DNA of 64,000 nucleotides. Origin: Maricaulis parjimensis. Lineage in GTDB: Bacteria > Pseudomonadota > Alphaproteobacteria > Caulobacterales > Maricaulaceae. Below, in pieces: positions 45,440 to 55,024 of the stretch. A program made the position numbers and the translations under genes. The stretch covers positions 317,567 through 381,566 of the forward strand of contig NZ_JADOTT010000004.1 in NCBI RefSeq assembly GCF_016817355.1. The letters run 5' to 3'. The notes below the pieces were generated by a model. That model worked only from the letters and a program-made list of their open reading frames with translations. It did not search any database and was not told the DNA's origin. The stretch's first letter is position 1, and each line of letters starts with the position of its first letter.

Positions 45440-47527
45440 CTAAGCTGCTGCTTCCGCCTCGTCCTCGGCCAGGGCCACCAGAACGTCGCCTTCGGAAACC
45501 TGGCTGTCGACGCTGACCGTCAAGGTCTCCACGACACCGTCCCGCGGAGCTGTCAGGGCGTGTTCCATTTTCATGGCTTCCAGCACGACCAGGGCCTGCC
45601 CCTTGGTCACGCTGTCACCCTCGGCGACGTTCACCGCGAGCACCTTGCCCGGCATGGGCGCCTTGATCGCACTGGACGCGTCGGCCGCGTCGGCGAGCGC
45701 ATCCGGGCGGACTTTGGGGAATTCGCCAAACTCGCCGCGCAGGCTGATCCGGATCGTGTCCGGATCGCGCTTGAGCCGGGAATACATGGCCACAACCGGC
45801 TCGCCCTCGAATTCGAAGTCGAGATAGCCGCTGAAAGCGTCGGCAGGGCCATATTCGCTGCCGGCAAAGCGGACCTTGTCCAGCTGCAGGACCGCATCGC
45901 CAATGCTGACCTGCCAGCTGTCCGGCCCGACCGGCGTGCAGACCGAAGCGAAAGCTTCGTCCTCGAACTGGTGGCGGGTCAAGAGACGGGCCGGCGCATT
46001 GATGCGGAAACCGCTGCGCTCGGACCAGATATCGGTGCGACCCCGGTCCGTGGACCGGCGGCCCGCAGACGGCGCCCGCAGCTCGACCAGGGCACAACAG
46101 GCCTGCATCAGCGTGCGCGTCCCATTGTCCAGAAGGCTTTCGAGCCGTTCGTCGATAAAGCCGGTATTGAGACGGGCATGGCGGAAATCTTCCGTATCCA
46201 GAAGGGTGCGCAGGAAGCCGGCATTGGATTTCACCGGATGCACCCAGCATTCCTCGTCGATGGCGCGCACCAGACGGTCGATCGCGTCACTGCGCGATTG
46301 CGAGGAATGGGTGATGATCTTGGCGATCATCGGATCATAGAACATGGTCACTTCATCGCCGCGCTGAACGGCGCTGTCGACGCGGACCACACTGCCCTCC
46401 GGATGCGCTGCCAGGGCAAAGCGCAGGCCTTCGGGCAGGCCGAATTCTTCCAGAACACCGATGGAGGGCAGGAAACCACCCTTGGGATCTTCGGCATAGA
46501 GGCGCGCCTCGATGGCATGGCCATTGGCGCGGATCGCATCCTGTTCGGGCACAGACCCGCCGGCCGCGACTTTCAGCTGGAGCTCGACGAGATCGAAGCC
46601 GGTGATCATCTCGGTGACCGGGTGTTCCACCTGGAGACGCGTATTCATCTCCATGAAGTAGAAGCCGTCCTCGCGCAGCTCCCCGGACCCGTCGACAATG
46701 AATTCCACCGTGCCGGCGCCGACATAGCCCACGGCCTTGGCGGCATTGATCGCCGCGGAACACATGGCCTGGCGCACATTCGGCGTCATGCCCGGCGCCG
46801 GGGCTTCCTCGATGACTTTCTGGTGGCGGCGCTGCAGCGAGCAGTCGCGCTCGTAGAAGTGCACGACACGGCCGCGCTGGTCGCCGAAGACCTGGACCTC
46901 GATATGGCGCGGATTGGTGATGAATTTCTCGATCAGCACGCGGTCATCGCCAAAGCTCTTGGCCGCTTCGCGCTTGCAGCTGTCCAGAGCTGCCGCGAAA
47001 TCGCCGGCGCTCTCGACCTTGCGCATCCCCTTGCCGCCGCCGCCGGCGACCGCCTTGATCAGAACCGGGAAACCGATCGTCGCGGCGGCTTCGGCCAGGA
47101 GTTCGGGATCCTGATTATCGCCATGATAGCCAGGCGTTACCGGCACGCCGGCCTCTTCCATCAGAGCCTTGGCCTTGTCTTTGAGCCCCATGGCCCGGAT
47201 TGCGCTGGCCGGCGGACCGACGAAAATGATGTCATTCTCGGCACAGGCCTCGGCGAAATCGGCATTTTCCGACAGAAAGCCATAGCCCGGATGGATCGCA
47301 TCCGCGCCCAGGCGTTTGGCGGCCTCGATGATCTTGCCGCCGAGCAGATAGCTTTCCGACGCGGCAGGCGGTCCGAGCAGGACGGCCTCGTCAGCTTCGC
47401 GCACATGGGGCGCATCGGCATCGGCTTCCGAATAGACGGCAATCGTGCGGATACCCATGCGTTGGGCGGTGCGCATGACACGTCGGGCAATCTCGCCGCG
47501 ATTGGCGATGAGGAGCGTCTTGATCAT
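45440..47527 (-). CDS. mccA: Methylcrotonyl-CoA carboxylase, biotin-carrying alpha subunit
   Basis: 695 residues from the ATG at 47527. Biotin carboxylase domain first (LLIANRGEIARRVMRTAQ, DAIHPGYGFLSENADFA, AVAGGGGKGMRKVE), a variable BT region, then a biotinyl domain with LEAMKMEH near the C-terminus (Lys653). The family includes acetyl-, propionyl- and geranyl-CoA carboxylases; assignment to methylcrotonyl-CoA rests on MccB and a methylglutaconyl-CoA hydratase being near. It overlaps the DUF817 gene by 4 nt. Confidence 0.9.
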   Translation of the reverse strand: MIKTLLIANRGEIARRVMRTAQRMGIRTIAVYSEADADAPHVREADEAVLLGPPAASESYLLGGKIIEAAKRLGADAIHPGYGFLSENADFAEACAENDIIFVGPPASAIRAMGLKDKAKALMEEAGVPVTPGYHGDNQDPELLAEAAATIGFPVLIKAVAGGGGKGMRKVESAGDFAAALDSCKREAAKSFGDDRVLIEKFITNPRHIEVQVFGDQRGRVVHFYERDCSLQRRHQKVIEEAPAPGMTPNVRQAMCSAAINAAKAVGYVGAGTVEFIVDGSGELREDGFYFMEMNTRLQVEHPVTEMITGFDLVELQLKVAAGGSVPEQDAIRANGHAIEARLYAEDPKGGFLPSIGVLEEFGLPEGLRFALAAHPEGSVVRVDSAVQRGDEVTMFYDPMIAKIITHSSQSRSDAIDRLVRAIDEECWVHPVKSNAGFLRTLLDTEDFRHARLNTGFIDERLESLLDNGTRTLMQACCALVELRAPSAGRRSTDRGRTDIWSERSGFRINAPARLLTRHQFEDEAFASVCTPVGPDSWQVSIGDAVLQLDKVRFAGSEYGPADAFSGYLDFEFEGEPVVAMYSRLKRDPDTIRISLRGEFGEFPKVRPDALADAADASSAIKAPMPGKVLAVNVAEGDSVTKGQALVVLEAMKMEHALTAPRDGVVETLTVSVDSQVSEGDVLVALAEDEAEAAA

Positions 47528-48402
47528 GGGGTTCCGGACTCGCTCTGTTTCCTGTCGCGACGGTATTGCACAGCTGCGACCAGGACAAAACTGATGATCA
47601 TCAGAAGATACCAGGAACCCAGCTTCGCCAGGGAGACCATGTGCCAGCTCACCTCCTGTCCGGGATAGGACCAGGCGCGCGCAAACGTGCCGATGTTTTC
47701 GGCAAACCAGATGAAGAGCGCGACCAGCAGGAATCCGATCACCAGCGGCATGGGCCGGTGAGCCCGATCCGGCCGGAACCAGACCACGCAGCGGCCATAG
47801 ATCAGCACCGTTGCCGCGAACAGGATATAGCGGATATCGACGGTGAAATGATGCGCGAAGAAGTTCACGTAAACCGCTGTCGCTAAACACAATTGCAGCC
47901 ACAAGCTCGGAAATCGGTCGAATCGGAATTCGAAGATTCGCCAGACCCGGGCGAGATAGGATCCGACCGCCGCATACATGAAGCCGGAGAAGAGCGGCAC
48001 ATCGGCAATCCGCAGCAGGGAGGGCTCCGGATAGATCCAGCTGCCCGCCTGCGTCTTGAAGATTTCCATCACCGTTCCGACCACATGGAAGACGGCGATC
48101 ACCTTCGCCTCCTCCCAGGTTTCCAGCCGGGTCGCGATCAGCGTGACCTGGATGGCCAGCGCCGCCAGCGTCAGGAAATCATAGCGCGCCAGCGCCCAGT
48201 CGGCGGGATAGAAAAGGAAGGTTCCCAGCAGCAGCGCCAGCATGAGCCCACCGAACAGGCAGGCCCAGGCCTGTTTGATCCCGAAGGACACAAACTCGAA
48301 GATACCCAGCGTCCACGGCCCGCGCACGAACCAGGCCCGCAGGGCTTCCCGGCGCGTATGGAGAAACTGGCGGGGGTCCGGAAAACGGTCGGGCTGTCTC
48401 AC
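47524..48402 (-). CDS. DUF817 family membrane protein
   Basis: 292 residues from a GTG. Eight or so membrane spans with the conserved VSFGIKQAWACLFGGLMLAL, KTQAGSWIYPEPSLLRI and LPLFSGFMYAAVGSYLARVW-type motif. DUF817 has no settled function. It begins the segment that ends 4 nt inside mccA, so they are translationally coupled. Confidence 0.85.
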   Translation of the reverse strand: MRQPDRFPDPRQFLHTRREALRAWFVRGPWTLGIFEFVSFGIKQAWACLFGGLMLALLLGTFLFYPADWALARYDFLTLAALAIQVTLIATRLETWEEAKVIAVFHVVGTVMEIFKTQAGSWIYPEPSLLRIADVPLFSGFMYAAVGSYLARVWRIFEFRFDRFPSLWLQLCLATAVYVNFFAHHFTVDIRYILFAATVLIYGRCVVWFRPDRAHRPMPLVIGFLLVALFIWFAENIGTFARAWSYPGQEVSWHMVSLAKLGSWYLLMIISFVLVAAVQYRRDRKQSESGTP

Positions 48403-48420
48403 GCAAAACCTGAACGGCTG

Positions 48421-48633
48421 TCAGCCGCAGGAAGGTGCCACTCCGGCCGGGGGATTGCTTACCTTAGTGAGTTTGTTGGTCTTGGCCAGAACCGACACCT
48501 TGCCCACGCCGGGATTTTCCGGATCGAGCCAGATCATCACGTTGGAAAATTTGGGCTTGAGCTTGCACAAGCGACCGATCCGGCCGGCATTGCCGCCCGT
48601 GCCGATACGCACGATTTCACCTGTCTGGAACAT
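48421..48633 (-). CDS. Small basic protein, KOW/SH3-like
   Basis: 70 residues. The start GEIVRIGTGGNAGRIGRL has the beta-turn pattern of small KOW/SH3-type domains, followed by KPKFSNVMIWLDPENPGVGK. There is no signal peptide. No named family is recognised. It lies 15 nt after the larger lipoprotein gene and is likely co-transcribed with it. Confidence 0.55.
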   Translation of the reverse strand: MFQTGEIVRIGTGGNAGRIGRLCKLKPKFSNVMIWLDPENPGVGKVSVLAKTNKLTKVSNPPAGVAPSCG

Positions 48634-48648
48634 GTTTTGCCCTCCCGA

Positions 48649-49881
48649 TCAGTCCGAGCCACCGGCATCGGCCGGATACCCATCCAGCTTCATCAAGTTT
48701 TCCCAGGCATCGAACTGGGCGCGGATGGACGCATCGGCCCGGTCCCGGCTTTCATCTGCTCCCGCACCGGACGCGGAGATGGCGTCTTCCTCGGACAGGA
48801 TGGCCATGCCCATTTCCAGCAGAGCCCGCCGCCGTCCGGCGGACATGGCTTCACGCGTCAGACGGGTTTCCTCGGCATCGGCCAGCGCCGAATTGGCCTG
48901 AGCCAGATGATGGCTGCCACTGCCGGATGACTGGGCCGGCACGCCCGCAATCTGGGCTCCCAGCAAAACTGCCTGCGTAGAGACACGGCTGGCCACCGAC
49001 GCCACGGTTGAGGGGTCGAAGGTCAGCCCTTTTACCGAGAAATCGCCCTGCGAGTTCAGCCGGATGACAATATCGGTATTGCCCATGAAACCGCCGCCAT
49101 AGGCCTGGTTGAAATTGTCCTGCCAGTGTTCTGCCGGCACCGAGCGTACGGCATAGGCATAACCGCTGCCGACCAGCGATCCATCGCCGATGATCGAGCG
49201 CACGGTGGAGCGCAGATCCTCCAACTGTTGCCGCGCCTCTGCCAGAGCCTCTTGCGTTGCATTGTCCGCTTCACCCTCGCCCGCCTCTGCTGCCGGCGCA
49301 CCCGCCAGTGCCGGTTCGGCTGCGGCGATGAGGCTTGCATTGGCGTCCAGGCTTTCCTCCATACCGTCGATCAGATCGCTGACGCTATCGGTCAACATCT
49401 GCTGGGCGGCGATACGCTGCTGCAACACCGTCGAAAAAGTGCCGGCCGAGTAGAATTGCTCACTCCGGTCGGCCCGGAGATAGGCCTCCCTCAGCTGGTG
49501 ATTGAGCAGGACGGCTTGCGTCAGATACGTCCCGCTATCGGCCATAGCCTCGTCGCGGAACAGGCCGATATCCGAGATTGCAGCTTGCAGCGTCGTCCGT
49601 GCCGCCGCGTTCCGGGTTCCGTCATGAGCGGTCTGATAGACGCCCCGCAATCCCGCATAGGCTTCGTTCAGTGCGGCACGGACATCCGCGACCTCACCGC
49701 GCACATCCGCTTCGCTTTGGGCCAGATAGGTGAAGGCCTGCCGCCGGCTGGCACTGGCCGCCACATAGGCGCGAACCTCGTCGGCATCGACCACATCGAC
49801 ATTCACTTCCATGCTCGCACAGGCCGCCACGCTCCAGGCGGCGATACACGCGCAGAAGACTCCGAGAAGGCGCTGTCTCAT
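48649..49881 (-). CDS. Large lipoprotein of unknown function
   Basis: 410 residues. Signal peptide with lipobox AAC (Cys21, CASMEVN). The mature part is Ala/Glu-rich and largely helical, with coiled-coil-like stretches (TQEALAEARQQLEDLRSTVR) and a central compact region (VGSGYAYAVRSVPAEHWQDN, GNTDIVIRLNSQGDFSVKGL) ending in SRVSTQAVLLGAQIAGV. No family is recognised. It overlaps the next upstream lipoprotein gene by 4 nt. Confidence 0.7.
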   Translation of the reverse strand: MRQRLLGVFCACIAAWSVAACASMEVNVDVVDADEVRAYVAASASRRQAFTYLAQSEADVRGEVADVRAALNEAYAGLRGVYQTAHDGTRNAAARTTLQAAISDIGLFRDEAMADSGTYLTQAVLLNHQLREAYLRADRSEQFYSAGTFSTVLQQRIAAQQMLTDSVSDLIDGMEESLDANASLIAAAEPALAGAPAAEAGEGEADNATQEALAEARQQLEDLRSTVRSIIGDGSLVGSGYAYAVRSVPAEHWQDNFNQAYGGGFMGNTDIVIRLNSQGDFSVKGLTFDPSTVASVASRVSTQAVLLGAQIAGVPAQSSGSGSHHLAQANSALADAEETRLTREAMSAGRRRALLEMGMAILSEEDAISASGAGADESRDRADASIRAQFDAWENLMKLDGYPADAGGSD

Positions 49882-50651
49882 GGCTCCATCTCCTCCATGG
49901 CGCGCGTGGACTGGGAATCAAACCAGCCTCTCGCCTCCTCAAAGCTCTCGAACGGCGCTGTGCGGCCCAGACTGCGGGCCAGCAGGTAGAGAGACCGCAG
50001 ATATTCTTCCCGCGCCTGGTCTCCTGTTTCCGCGCCGGCTGCGCGCTCCAGCGATTGATCGAAGGCCGTGGTCAGGGCGCTGGCGATGGAGGATTGCGTG
50101 CTGGCCTGGGCGTTCGAGCGATTGGCGGCCTCGATCCGGTCGCGGCTGAGCAATTGGGTGATCGACTCAACGACCAGCTGGGATTCCGAAAATGCGCCGA
50201 TCGTCCGGGCCACCGAATCCGCATTGGAACTGAGGATCAGGACGAAGGCACCATTCTTGTCGGTCGGTTGGAAAATCTGGACAGCATCGCCACCCCCGTT
50301 TCCATTGCCACTGCCGCTCCCCTCTCCCTGACCCAGAATGGAAAGCTGGCGACTGTCAGAGGTCACCCCTGTTTGGGTGGCATCCTCGGTCCGCAATTCA
50401 TCGAACAGGAAGTCGACAGCCCGTTCGTCGTAATAGCCGGCGACAAAACGGGATGAGGAAAAAGCGGTATTGGCCCGGACCTGGAGCCGGTAGAACTCAA
50501 CCGGTTCCCGGCTGCCCTGTCCTTCCGAAGCTTCCGGATAGGCCGCGAAATAATGGGTTTCCCGCACCACGGATCCGCATCCTGCCAGCGCGAAACTGCA
50601 CAGTGCGGCGACCCAAAGGCTTTTCGGTAGATACGCCAAACCACCCCCCAT
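49878..50651 (-). CDS. Lipoprotein with Gly/Ser/Asn-rich linker, unknown function
   Basis: 257 residues. Lipobox LAGC (Cys25) after a positively charged start. The mature part begins with SVVRETHYFAAYPEASEG, contains a low-complexity linker (GQGEGSGSGNGNGGGD) and a helical C-terminal half (QLLSRDRIEAANRSNAQAST). It is paired with the 410-residue lipoprotein by a 4-nt overlap and probably forms a complex with it. Confidence 0.7.
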   Translation of the reverse strand: MGGGLAYLPKSLWVAALCSFALAGCGSVVRETHYFAAYPEASEGQGSREPVEFYRLQVRANTAFSSSRFVAGYYDERAVDFLFDELRTEDATQTGVTSDSRQLSILGQGEGSGSGNGNGGGDAVQIFQPTDKNGAFVLILSSNADSVARTIGAFSESQLVVESITQLLSRDRIEAANRSNAQASTQSSIASALTTAFDQSLERAAGAETGDQAREEYLRSLYLLARSLGRTAPFESFEEARGWFDSQSTRAMEEMEP

Positions 50652-50707
50652 CTCTGTTTGGAAGGCAGCCTAAGGCAAAGCCTGGCGCATGTACAATTTT
50701 CGGTAGT

Positions 50708-51505
50708 CTACTCCGCCCAGCTTGGCTTGCGGCGTTCCAGGAAGGCGCTGAGGCCTTCCTTGCCTTGTTCACAGGCCCGGCGCTTGGCGATGGCCTTGGC
50801 GGTGTGCACGCCCAGGCCGTGATCGATCTCGCGGCCATAGACATCATCGACGAGCTGTTTGGCATCGGCGACAGCGCCCGGAGCCGCGGCAAAGGCGAGC
50901 TTGGCGAGGTGTTCCTCCATCGCCGTCATCTCTTCCATGTTTTCCACCGTGTACTGGGCCAGGCCGATCTTCTCGGCGAATGCGCCGTCAAACCCCTCGC
51001 CCGAGGCAAACAGGGCGCGCGACCATTTCGGTCCGATCGCCCGAACCACGAAGGGGGAGATCGTCGCCGGGGTCAGGCCGAGGCGAACCTCGGAGAAACG
51101 GATCGTGGCATCCTTCATCACCACGCCGACATCACAGGCGGCCAGCAGGCCGGCACCGCCGCCCATGGCCGCACCATGCACCAGGGCCACGGTGAGCTGG
51201 GGCAGTTCGTAGAGTTTGCGCAGCATGTTCGCCAGGGCCAGCGCGTCTTCCTCATTGTCCGCCTCGGTGTAGAGGGCTGCCGCCTTCATCCAGTCCAGAT
51301 CAGCCCCGGCCGAGAAGCTCTTGCCCGATCCGCGCAGGAAGACGATCCGCACCTCATCCTCATTCGCCCGCAGCGTCTCGAACACGTCCGACAGGGCGGA
51401 AATCACCTCGGCATTGAAGGCATTGTGCTTGTCGGGACGGTTCAGCGTGACGACAGCGACACCGGCCGGGCTGACATCGAGCAGGACGGGCGTTTCCTCG
51501 GACAT
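50708..51505 (-). CDS. liuC: Methylglutaconyl-CoA hydratase (enoyl-CoA hydratase family)
   Basis: 265 residues. The crotonase core is seen: VTLNRPDKHNAFN, SFSAGADLDWMKAAA with the oxyanion-loop AD, and VHGAAMGGGAGLLAACDVGV, SEVRLGLTPATISPFVV. The SAGADLxWM pattern is typical of LiuC/AUH-type hydratases of leucine breakdown. It lies between mccA and mccB on the same strand. Confidence 0.85.
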   Translation of the reverse strand: MSEETPVLLDVSPAGVAVVTLNRPDKHNAFNAEVISALSDVFETLRANEDEVRIVFLRGSGKSFSAGADLDWMKAAALYTEADNEEDALALANMLRKLYELPQLTVALVHGAAMGGGAGLLAACDVGVVMKDATIRFSEVRLGLTPATISPFVVRAIGPKWSRALFASGEGFDGAFAEKIGLAQYTVENMEEMTAMEEHLAKLAFAAAPGAVADAKQLVDDVYGREIDHGLGVHTAKAIAKRRACEQGKEGLSAFLERRKPSWAE

Positions 51506-51618
51506 GGAATTCTCCTGGCAGGGGTTGGTTGCATCTCAGGATTAACGCCGGTCGCCGGACCGGACAATGGGCCAGGGTGCGGCCTTTTGGTGAGACGTGC
51601 CCCGCAGCCAAAGAAAAA

Positions 51619-51641
51619 GGGCTGCCGTTGGGAGGCAGCCC
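51619..51641. terminator. Bidirectional terminator between liuC and a small membrane gene
   Basis: An 8-bp stem (GGGCTGCC/GGCAGCCC) with 7-nt loop has TTTT on its right and AAAGAAAAA on its left. On the minus strand the T-rich run follows the stem, so it best terminates the gene at 51668-52060. Confidence 0.85.
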
Positions 51642-51667
51642 TTTTCCGTTTCCCCTGTCTGCCGCGA

Positions 51668-52060
51668 TCAGTCGCCGCGGAAGACCAGCCCTTTGAGAAT
51701 GGACAGGATGGTGATGGCCACGAGATAACCGATCGCCATGGCGCCCAGATAGAGCAGATAATCCATTTGCGTGAATTGCTGGGCAAAGACGGCAAAGTCG
51801 AAACCGTCAGCCCCGCCGCCACGCACCATCGGCATCACGGTGTCGACGATGACGTGGATGATCACACCGACCACGGTGAAGATCAGGATGGCGCCGAACT
51901 CGCGCATGAGCAGGGCCAGGACAAGGGCGATCACGCCCAGTTGGATCCCCAGCGGCATCCAGTCCACAACAGCCCCGTCACCGGCATAGGCCAGAAGGCC
52001 CGGCATGAAGAAGTCGATGGCGGGCTGAATATAGCCCATGATTTGATCAAGATATTCCAT
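51668..52060 (-). CDS. Unknown three-span membrane protein
   Basis: 130 residues from the ATG at 52060. Hydrophobic helices: GIQLGVIALVLALLM, GAILIFTVVGVIIHVIVDTV and LYLGAMAIGYLVAITILSILK. No family is recognised. It precedes a terminator and is in the same direction as the mcc genes, but it has its own likely transcription end. Confidence 0.65.
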   Translation of the reverse strand: MEYLDQIMGYIQPAIDFFMPGLLAYAGDGAVVDWMPLGIQLGVIALVLALLMREFGAILIFTVVGVIIHVIVDTVMPMVRGGGADGFDFAVFAQQFTQMDYLLYLGAMAIGYLVAITILSILKGLVFRGD

Positions 52061-52175
52061 TTGCGCGGTCCCCTTCCGCAACTACATCGGCCCTACCTTA
52101 CCCCGTAGAGACCTCTGCGTTAACGATCCTGTGAAACTCAATCCTTGGAAAGCGGGTTCTCCTGACAGGCGAGTT

Positions 52176-52490
52176 TCATGAACTTTTTATCACAACCCGT
52201 TTGATCGCGAACAAAATTCCAATGACGATCAGATAGCCGACAAACAAGACAGCCAGATAACGCCAGTAATGGGCTTCAAGCAGGGACGGCAGGCGCAATC
52301 CTCCGGATTCCGCGATCACCGGCGCCAGGATTTCCAGACCCGCATGCGCCAGCACCGCCCCGGCTGCGATCACGGGAAGGCGTGTCCATTTGTTCAGCAG
52401 AAAAGCCGCCACGGCCGCGACCAGCAGGCCCAGGACCGCATTCACTTCGGCAAAACCCTCACGGGCAAAGCTCAGAACGACTTCCAGCAT
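52176..52490 (-). CDS. Unknown small membrane protein
   Basis: 104 residues from the ATG at 52490. Three hydrophobic stretches (VLGLLVAAVAAFLLN, VIAAGAVLAHAGLEILAPV, YLAVLFVGYLIVIGILFAI) and a basic C-terminus. It resembles the adjacent 51668-52060 gene in layout, so the two may be diverged paralogues; the identity is not strong. Confidence 0.6.
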   Translation of the reverse strand: MLEVVLSFAREGFAEVNAVLGLLVAAVAAFLLNKWTRLPVIAAGAVLAHAGLEILAPVIAESGGLRLPSLLEAHYWRYLAVLFVGYLIVIGILFAIKRVVIKSS

Positions 52491-52634
52491 GAAACCGGCA
52501 CATCTCCCCGCCCGTCTTCCGGGCATTCACGGGGAGAAGCTTAGCCAAGATTAACTCTTTGTCACGCGTTTTCCCGAACGGTGTTCAAGAGCAACACTTT
52601 GAAATTTCGAGAAGACTTGCGCCACTGCGCGCAA

Positions 52635-53222
52635 CTACTTGGCCTGGCTGCCCCATTTTTTTATGCGCGCCAGCATGCGTGCCCGGCCCTTATCTCCGGC
52701 CGCCTCGACCCCGCCGAACACGGTGCGGCGAACAGGCTTGAAGCCGGACATGCCGAACACGCCTTGGGCCAGGCCCTTCAGGCTATGCCCGCCAAAGATC
52801 AGCCCATAGGCAAAACCGGGCATGCCCATGGTCACGATGAGGCGGGCCGATTTGCCCTTCATCTTCTGCTCAGGCCACTTGTTGGAGTCCCCGCTCGTAT
52901 CCAGGAAGAAGGCATTGCGGCCAACCTGTTCGATGAAGGCTTTCAGACGGGCCGGCACCATGCCCAGCCAGAGCGGGAAGACGAGAACGACATGATCAGC
53001 GGCCTGGATCTTCTCCTGGGCGTTTCGCACGGGCTCGGAGGGCGGGGTGGCGAATTCCTCGGCCGAGTGCATCAGGTCCAGCGGGATGTCGGCTACCCGG
53101 ATGCGGGATACGGCATGCCCGGCCGCTTCGGCGCTCTGGGCATAGGCATCCGCCAGGGCCGAAACGAAATGCCCCTCACCCGGATCGGGATGGGCATTGA
53201 TGACGCAGATCGATTGGGACAT
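52635..53222 (-). CDS. Flavodoxin-fold NAD(P)H oxidoreductase
   Basis: 195 residues. The family pattern is INAHPDPGEGHFVSALADAY at the N-terminus, then DHVVLVFPLWLGMVPARLKA and a FIEQVG segment, typical of KefF/MdaB/NQO-like quinone reductases that use flavin. The substrate is unknown. It is 68 nt from mccB in the same direction. Confidence 0.88.
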   Translation of the reverse strand: MSQSICVINAHPDPGEGHFVSALADAYAQSAEAAGHAVSRIRVADIPLDLMHSAEEFATPPSEPVRNAQEKIQAADHVVLVFPLWLGMVPARLKAFIEQVGRNAFFLDTSGDSNKWPEQKMKGKSARLIVTMGMPGFAYGLIFGGHSLKGLAQGVFGMSGFKPVRRTVFGGVEAAGDKGRARMLARIKKWGSQAK

Positions 53223-53290
53223 GGCCGCACTCCTTGTGCGGTCTTTCTAGCAAACCCCATGACGCCCGCCTGTGTGGCAGGGCGTCGCGC

Positions 53291-54898
53291 TTACATCCGA
53301 AAGATGCCGAACTTCGTCTTCTCGATCGGCGCGTTGAGCGAGGCGGACAGGGACAGGCCCAGCACGCGGCGCGTATCGGCCGGCGCGATGATGCCGTCAT
53401 CCCAAAGGCGGGCGGTGGAGAAATAGGGATTGCCCTCTTCCTCATAGCGCTCGCGGATCGGGGCCTTGAACTCGGCCTCTTCTTCGGCTGACCACTCCCC
53501 GCCCTGGGCTTCCAGTGCATCGCGCTTGACCGTGGCCAGCACGGATGCGGCCTGTTCGCCGCCCATCACGGAGATGCGGGCATTGGGCCACATGAAAAGG
53601 AAGCGCGGGGAATAGGCGCGGCCGCACATGCCGTAATTGCCGGCGCCATAGGAGCCGCCAATGATCACGGTGAATTTGGGTCCCTTGAAAGTGGAAACCG
53701 CCGTGACGAGCTTGGCGCCGTCCTTGGCGATGCCGCCGGCCTCGTATTTCGAGCCCACCATGAAACCGGTGATATTCTGCAGGAAGACCAGCGGAATGCC
53801 GCGCTGGGCGCACAGCTCGATGAAGTGGGCGCCCTTCTGGGCACTCTCCGAGAAGAGAATGCCATTATTGGCAATGATGCCGATGGGCATGCCGTAGAGC
53901 CGGGCAAAACCGGTCACCAGGGTCTCGCCATAGAGTTTCTTGAACTCGTCGAATTCAGACCCGTCGACAATGCGGGCGATCACTTCGCGCACATCATAGG
54001 GCGCACGCACATCCGTCGGGATGACGCCATTGAGTTCCTGCGGGTCGTATTTCGGTTCGCGCGGCTCGGTGACGTCCAGCTCGACCTTTTTCACGCTGTT
54101 CAGCGTGCCGACAATGCGGCGCGCCGTGTCCAGGGCGTGGTCGTCATTGGCGGCATAATGGTCGGCGACACCGGAGGTGCGGGCATGGACATCCGCCCCG
54201 CCCAGATCCTCGGCCGAGATCACTTCGCCCGTGGCGGCCTTCACCAGCGGCGGCCCGCCCAGGAAGATCGTGCCCTGTTTGCGCACAATAACGGTTTCAT
54301 CCGACATGGCCGGGACATAGGCGCCGCCCGCCGTGCACGAGCCCATCACGACGGCAATCTGGGGAATGCCCTCTGCTGACATATTGGCCTGATTGAAGAA
54401 GATGCGGCCGAAATGGTCGCGGTCCGGGAAGACATCGGCCTGGTGCGGCAGGTTCGCCCCGCCACTATCGACCAGATAGACGCAGGGCAGCCGGTTCTGC
54501 ATGGCGATTTCCTGCGCCCGCAGATGCTTCTTCACCGTCATCGGGTAATAGGCCCCGCCCTTGATGGTCGGGTCATTGCACACGATCATGACTTCGCGGC
54601 CGGACACACGGCCGATCCCGGCGATCACGCCGGCACCATGCACATTGCCCTCATACATGCCATTGGCCGCCAGCGCACCGATCTCCAGGAAGGGCGAGCC
54701 CGGGTCCAGCAGGCGTTCCACCCGGTCGCGCGGCAGGAGCTTGCCGCGGGAGACATGGCGCTCGCGCGAGCGCTCCGATCCCCCCAGCGCAGCCTCGGCC
54801 GAGCGGGCTTTCAGCTCTTCAACGAGCGCCGACATGGTGTCGGCATTCTCCCGGAAGGCGGCGGAGTTGGGGTCGATGGCGGAAACGATCTGGGTCAT
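53291..54898 (-). CDS. mccB: Methylcrotonyl-CoA carboxylase, carboxyltransferase beta subunit
   Basis: 535 residues. N-terminal and C-terminal carboxyltransferase halves: [57 protein letters not shown], and [20 protein letters not shown]. The sequence matches MccB more than PccB. With MccA it carboxylates 3-methylcrotonyl-CoA in leucine catabolism. The two subunits are separated here by about 5.7 kb. Confidence 0.93.
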   Translation of the reverse strand: MTQIVSAIDPNSAAFRENADTMSALVEELKARSAEAALGGSERSRERHVSRGKLLPRDRVERLLDPGSPFLEIGALAANGMYEGNVHGAGVIAGIGRVSGREVMIVCNDPTIKGGAYYPMTVKKHLRAQEIAMQNRLPCVYLVDSGGANLPHQADVFPDRDHFGRIFFNQANMSAEGIPQIAVVMGSCTAGGAYVPAMSDETVIVRKQGTIFLGGPPLVKAATGEVISAEDLGGADVHARTSGVADHYAANDDHALDTARRIVGTLNSVKKVELDVTEPREPKYDPQELNGVIPTDVRAPYDVREVIARIVDGSEFDEFKKLYGETLVTGFARLYGMPIGIIANNGILFSESAQKGAHFIELCAQRGIPLVFLQNITGFMVGSKYEAGGIAKDGAKLVTAVSTFKGPKFTVIIGGSYGAGNYGMCGRAYSPRFLFMWPNARISVMGGEQAASVLATVKRDALEAQGGEWSAEEEAEFKAPIRERYEEEGNPYFSTARLWDDGIIAPADTRRVLGLSLSASLNAPIEKTKFGIFRM

Positions 54899-55024
54899 GG
54901 ATTGGGGCCTGAATTGATCCGTCTTGTCCGCTGCTTACCCTGCCCGCCCCCTCAAACGCAATTGCCCCTGCATCCGTTCATCGAGGTTGAAGCATCCCAA
55001 AGGTACCAAATCGGAGGGAAATTC

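Noticed and set aside
45437-47668. A 743-codon open frame on the plus strand opposite mccA
   Set aside because: Its translation is His/Arg/Gly-rich without motifs, as expected from the antisense of a GC-rich gene, while the minus strand encodes a clear biotin carboxylase.
54413-55024. A long N-terminal extension of the DUF5694 protein
   Set aside because: It runs antisense through mccB; the ATG at 55025 has GGAGGG and a signal peptide.
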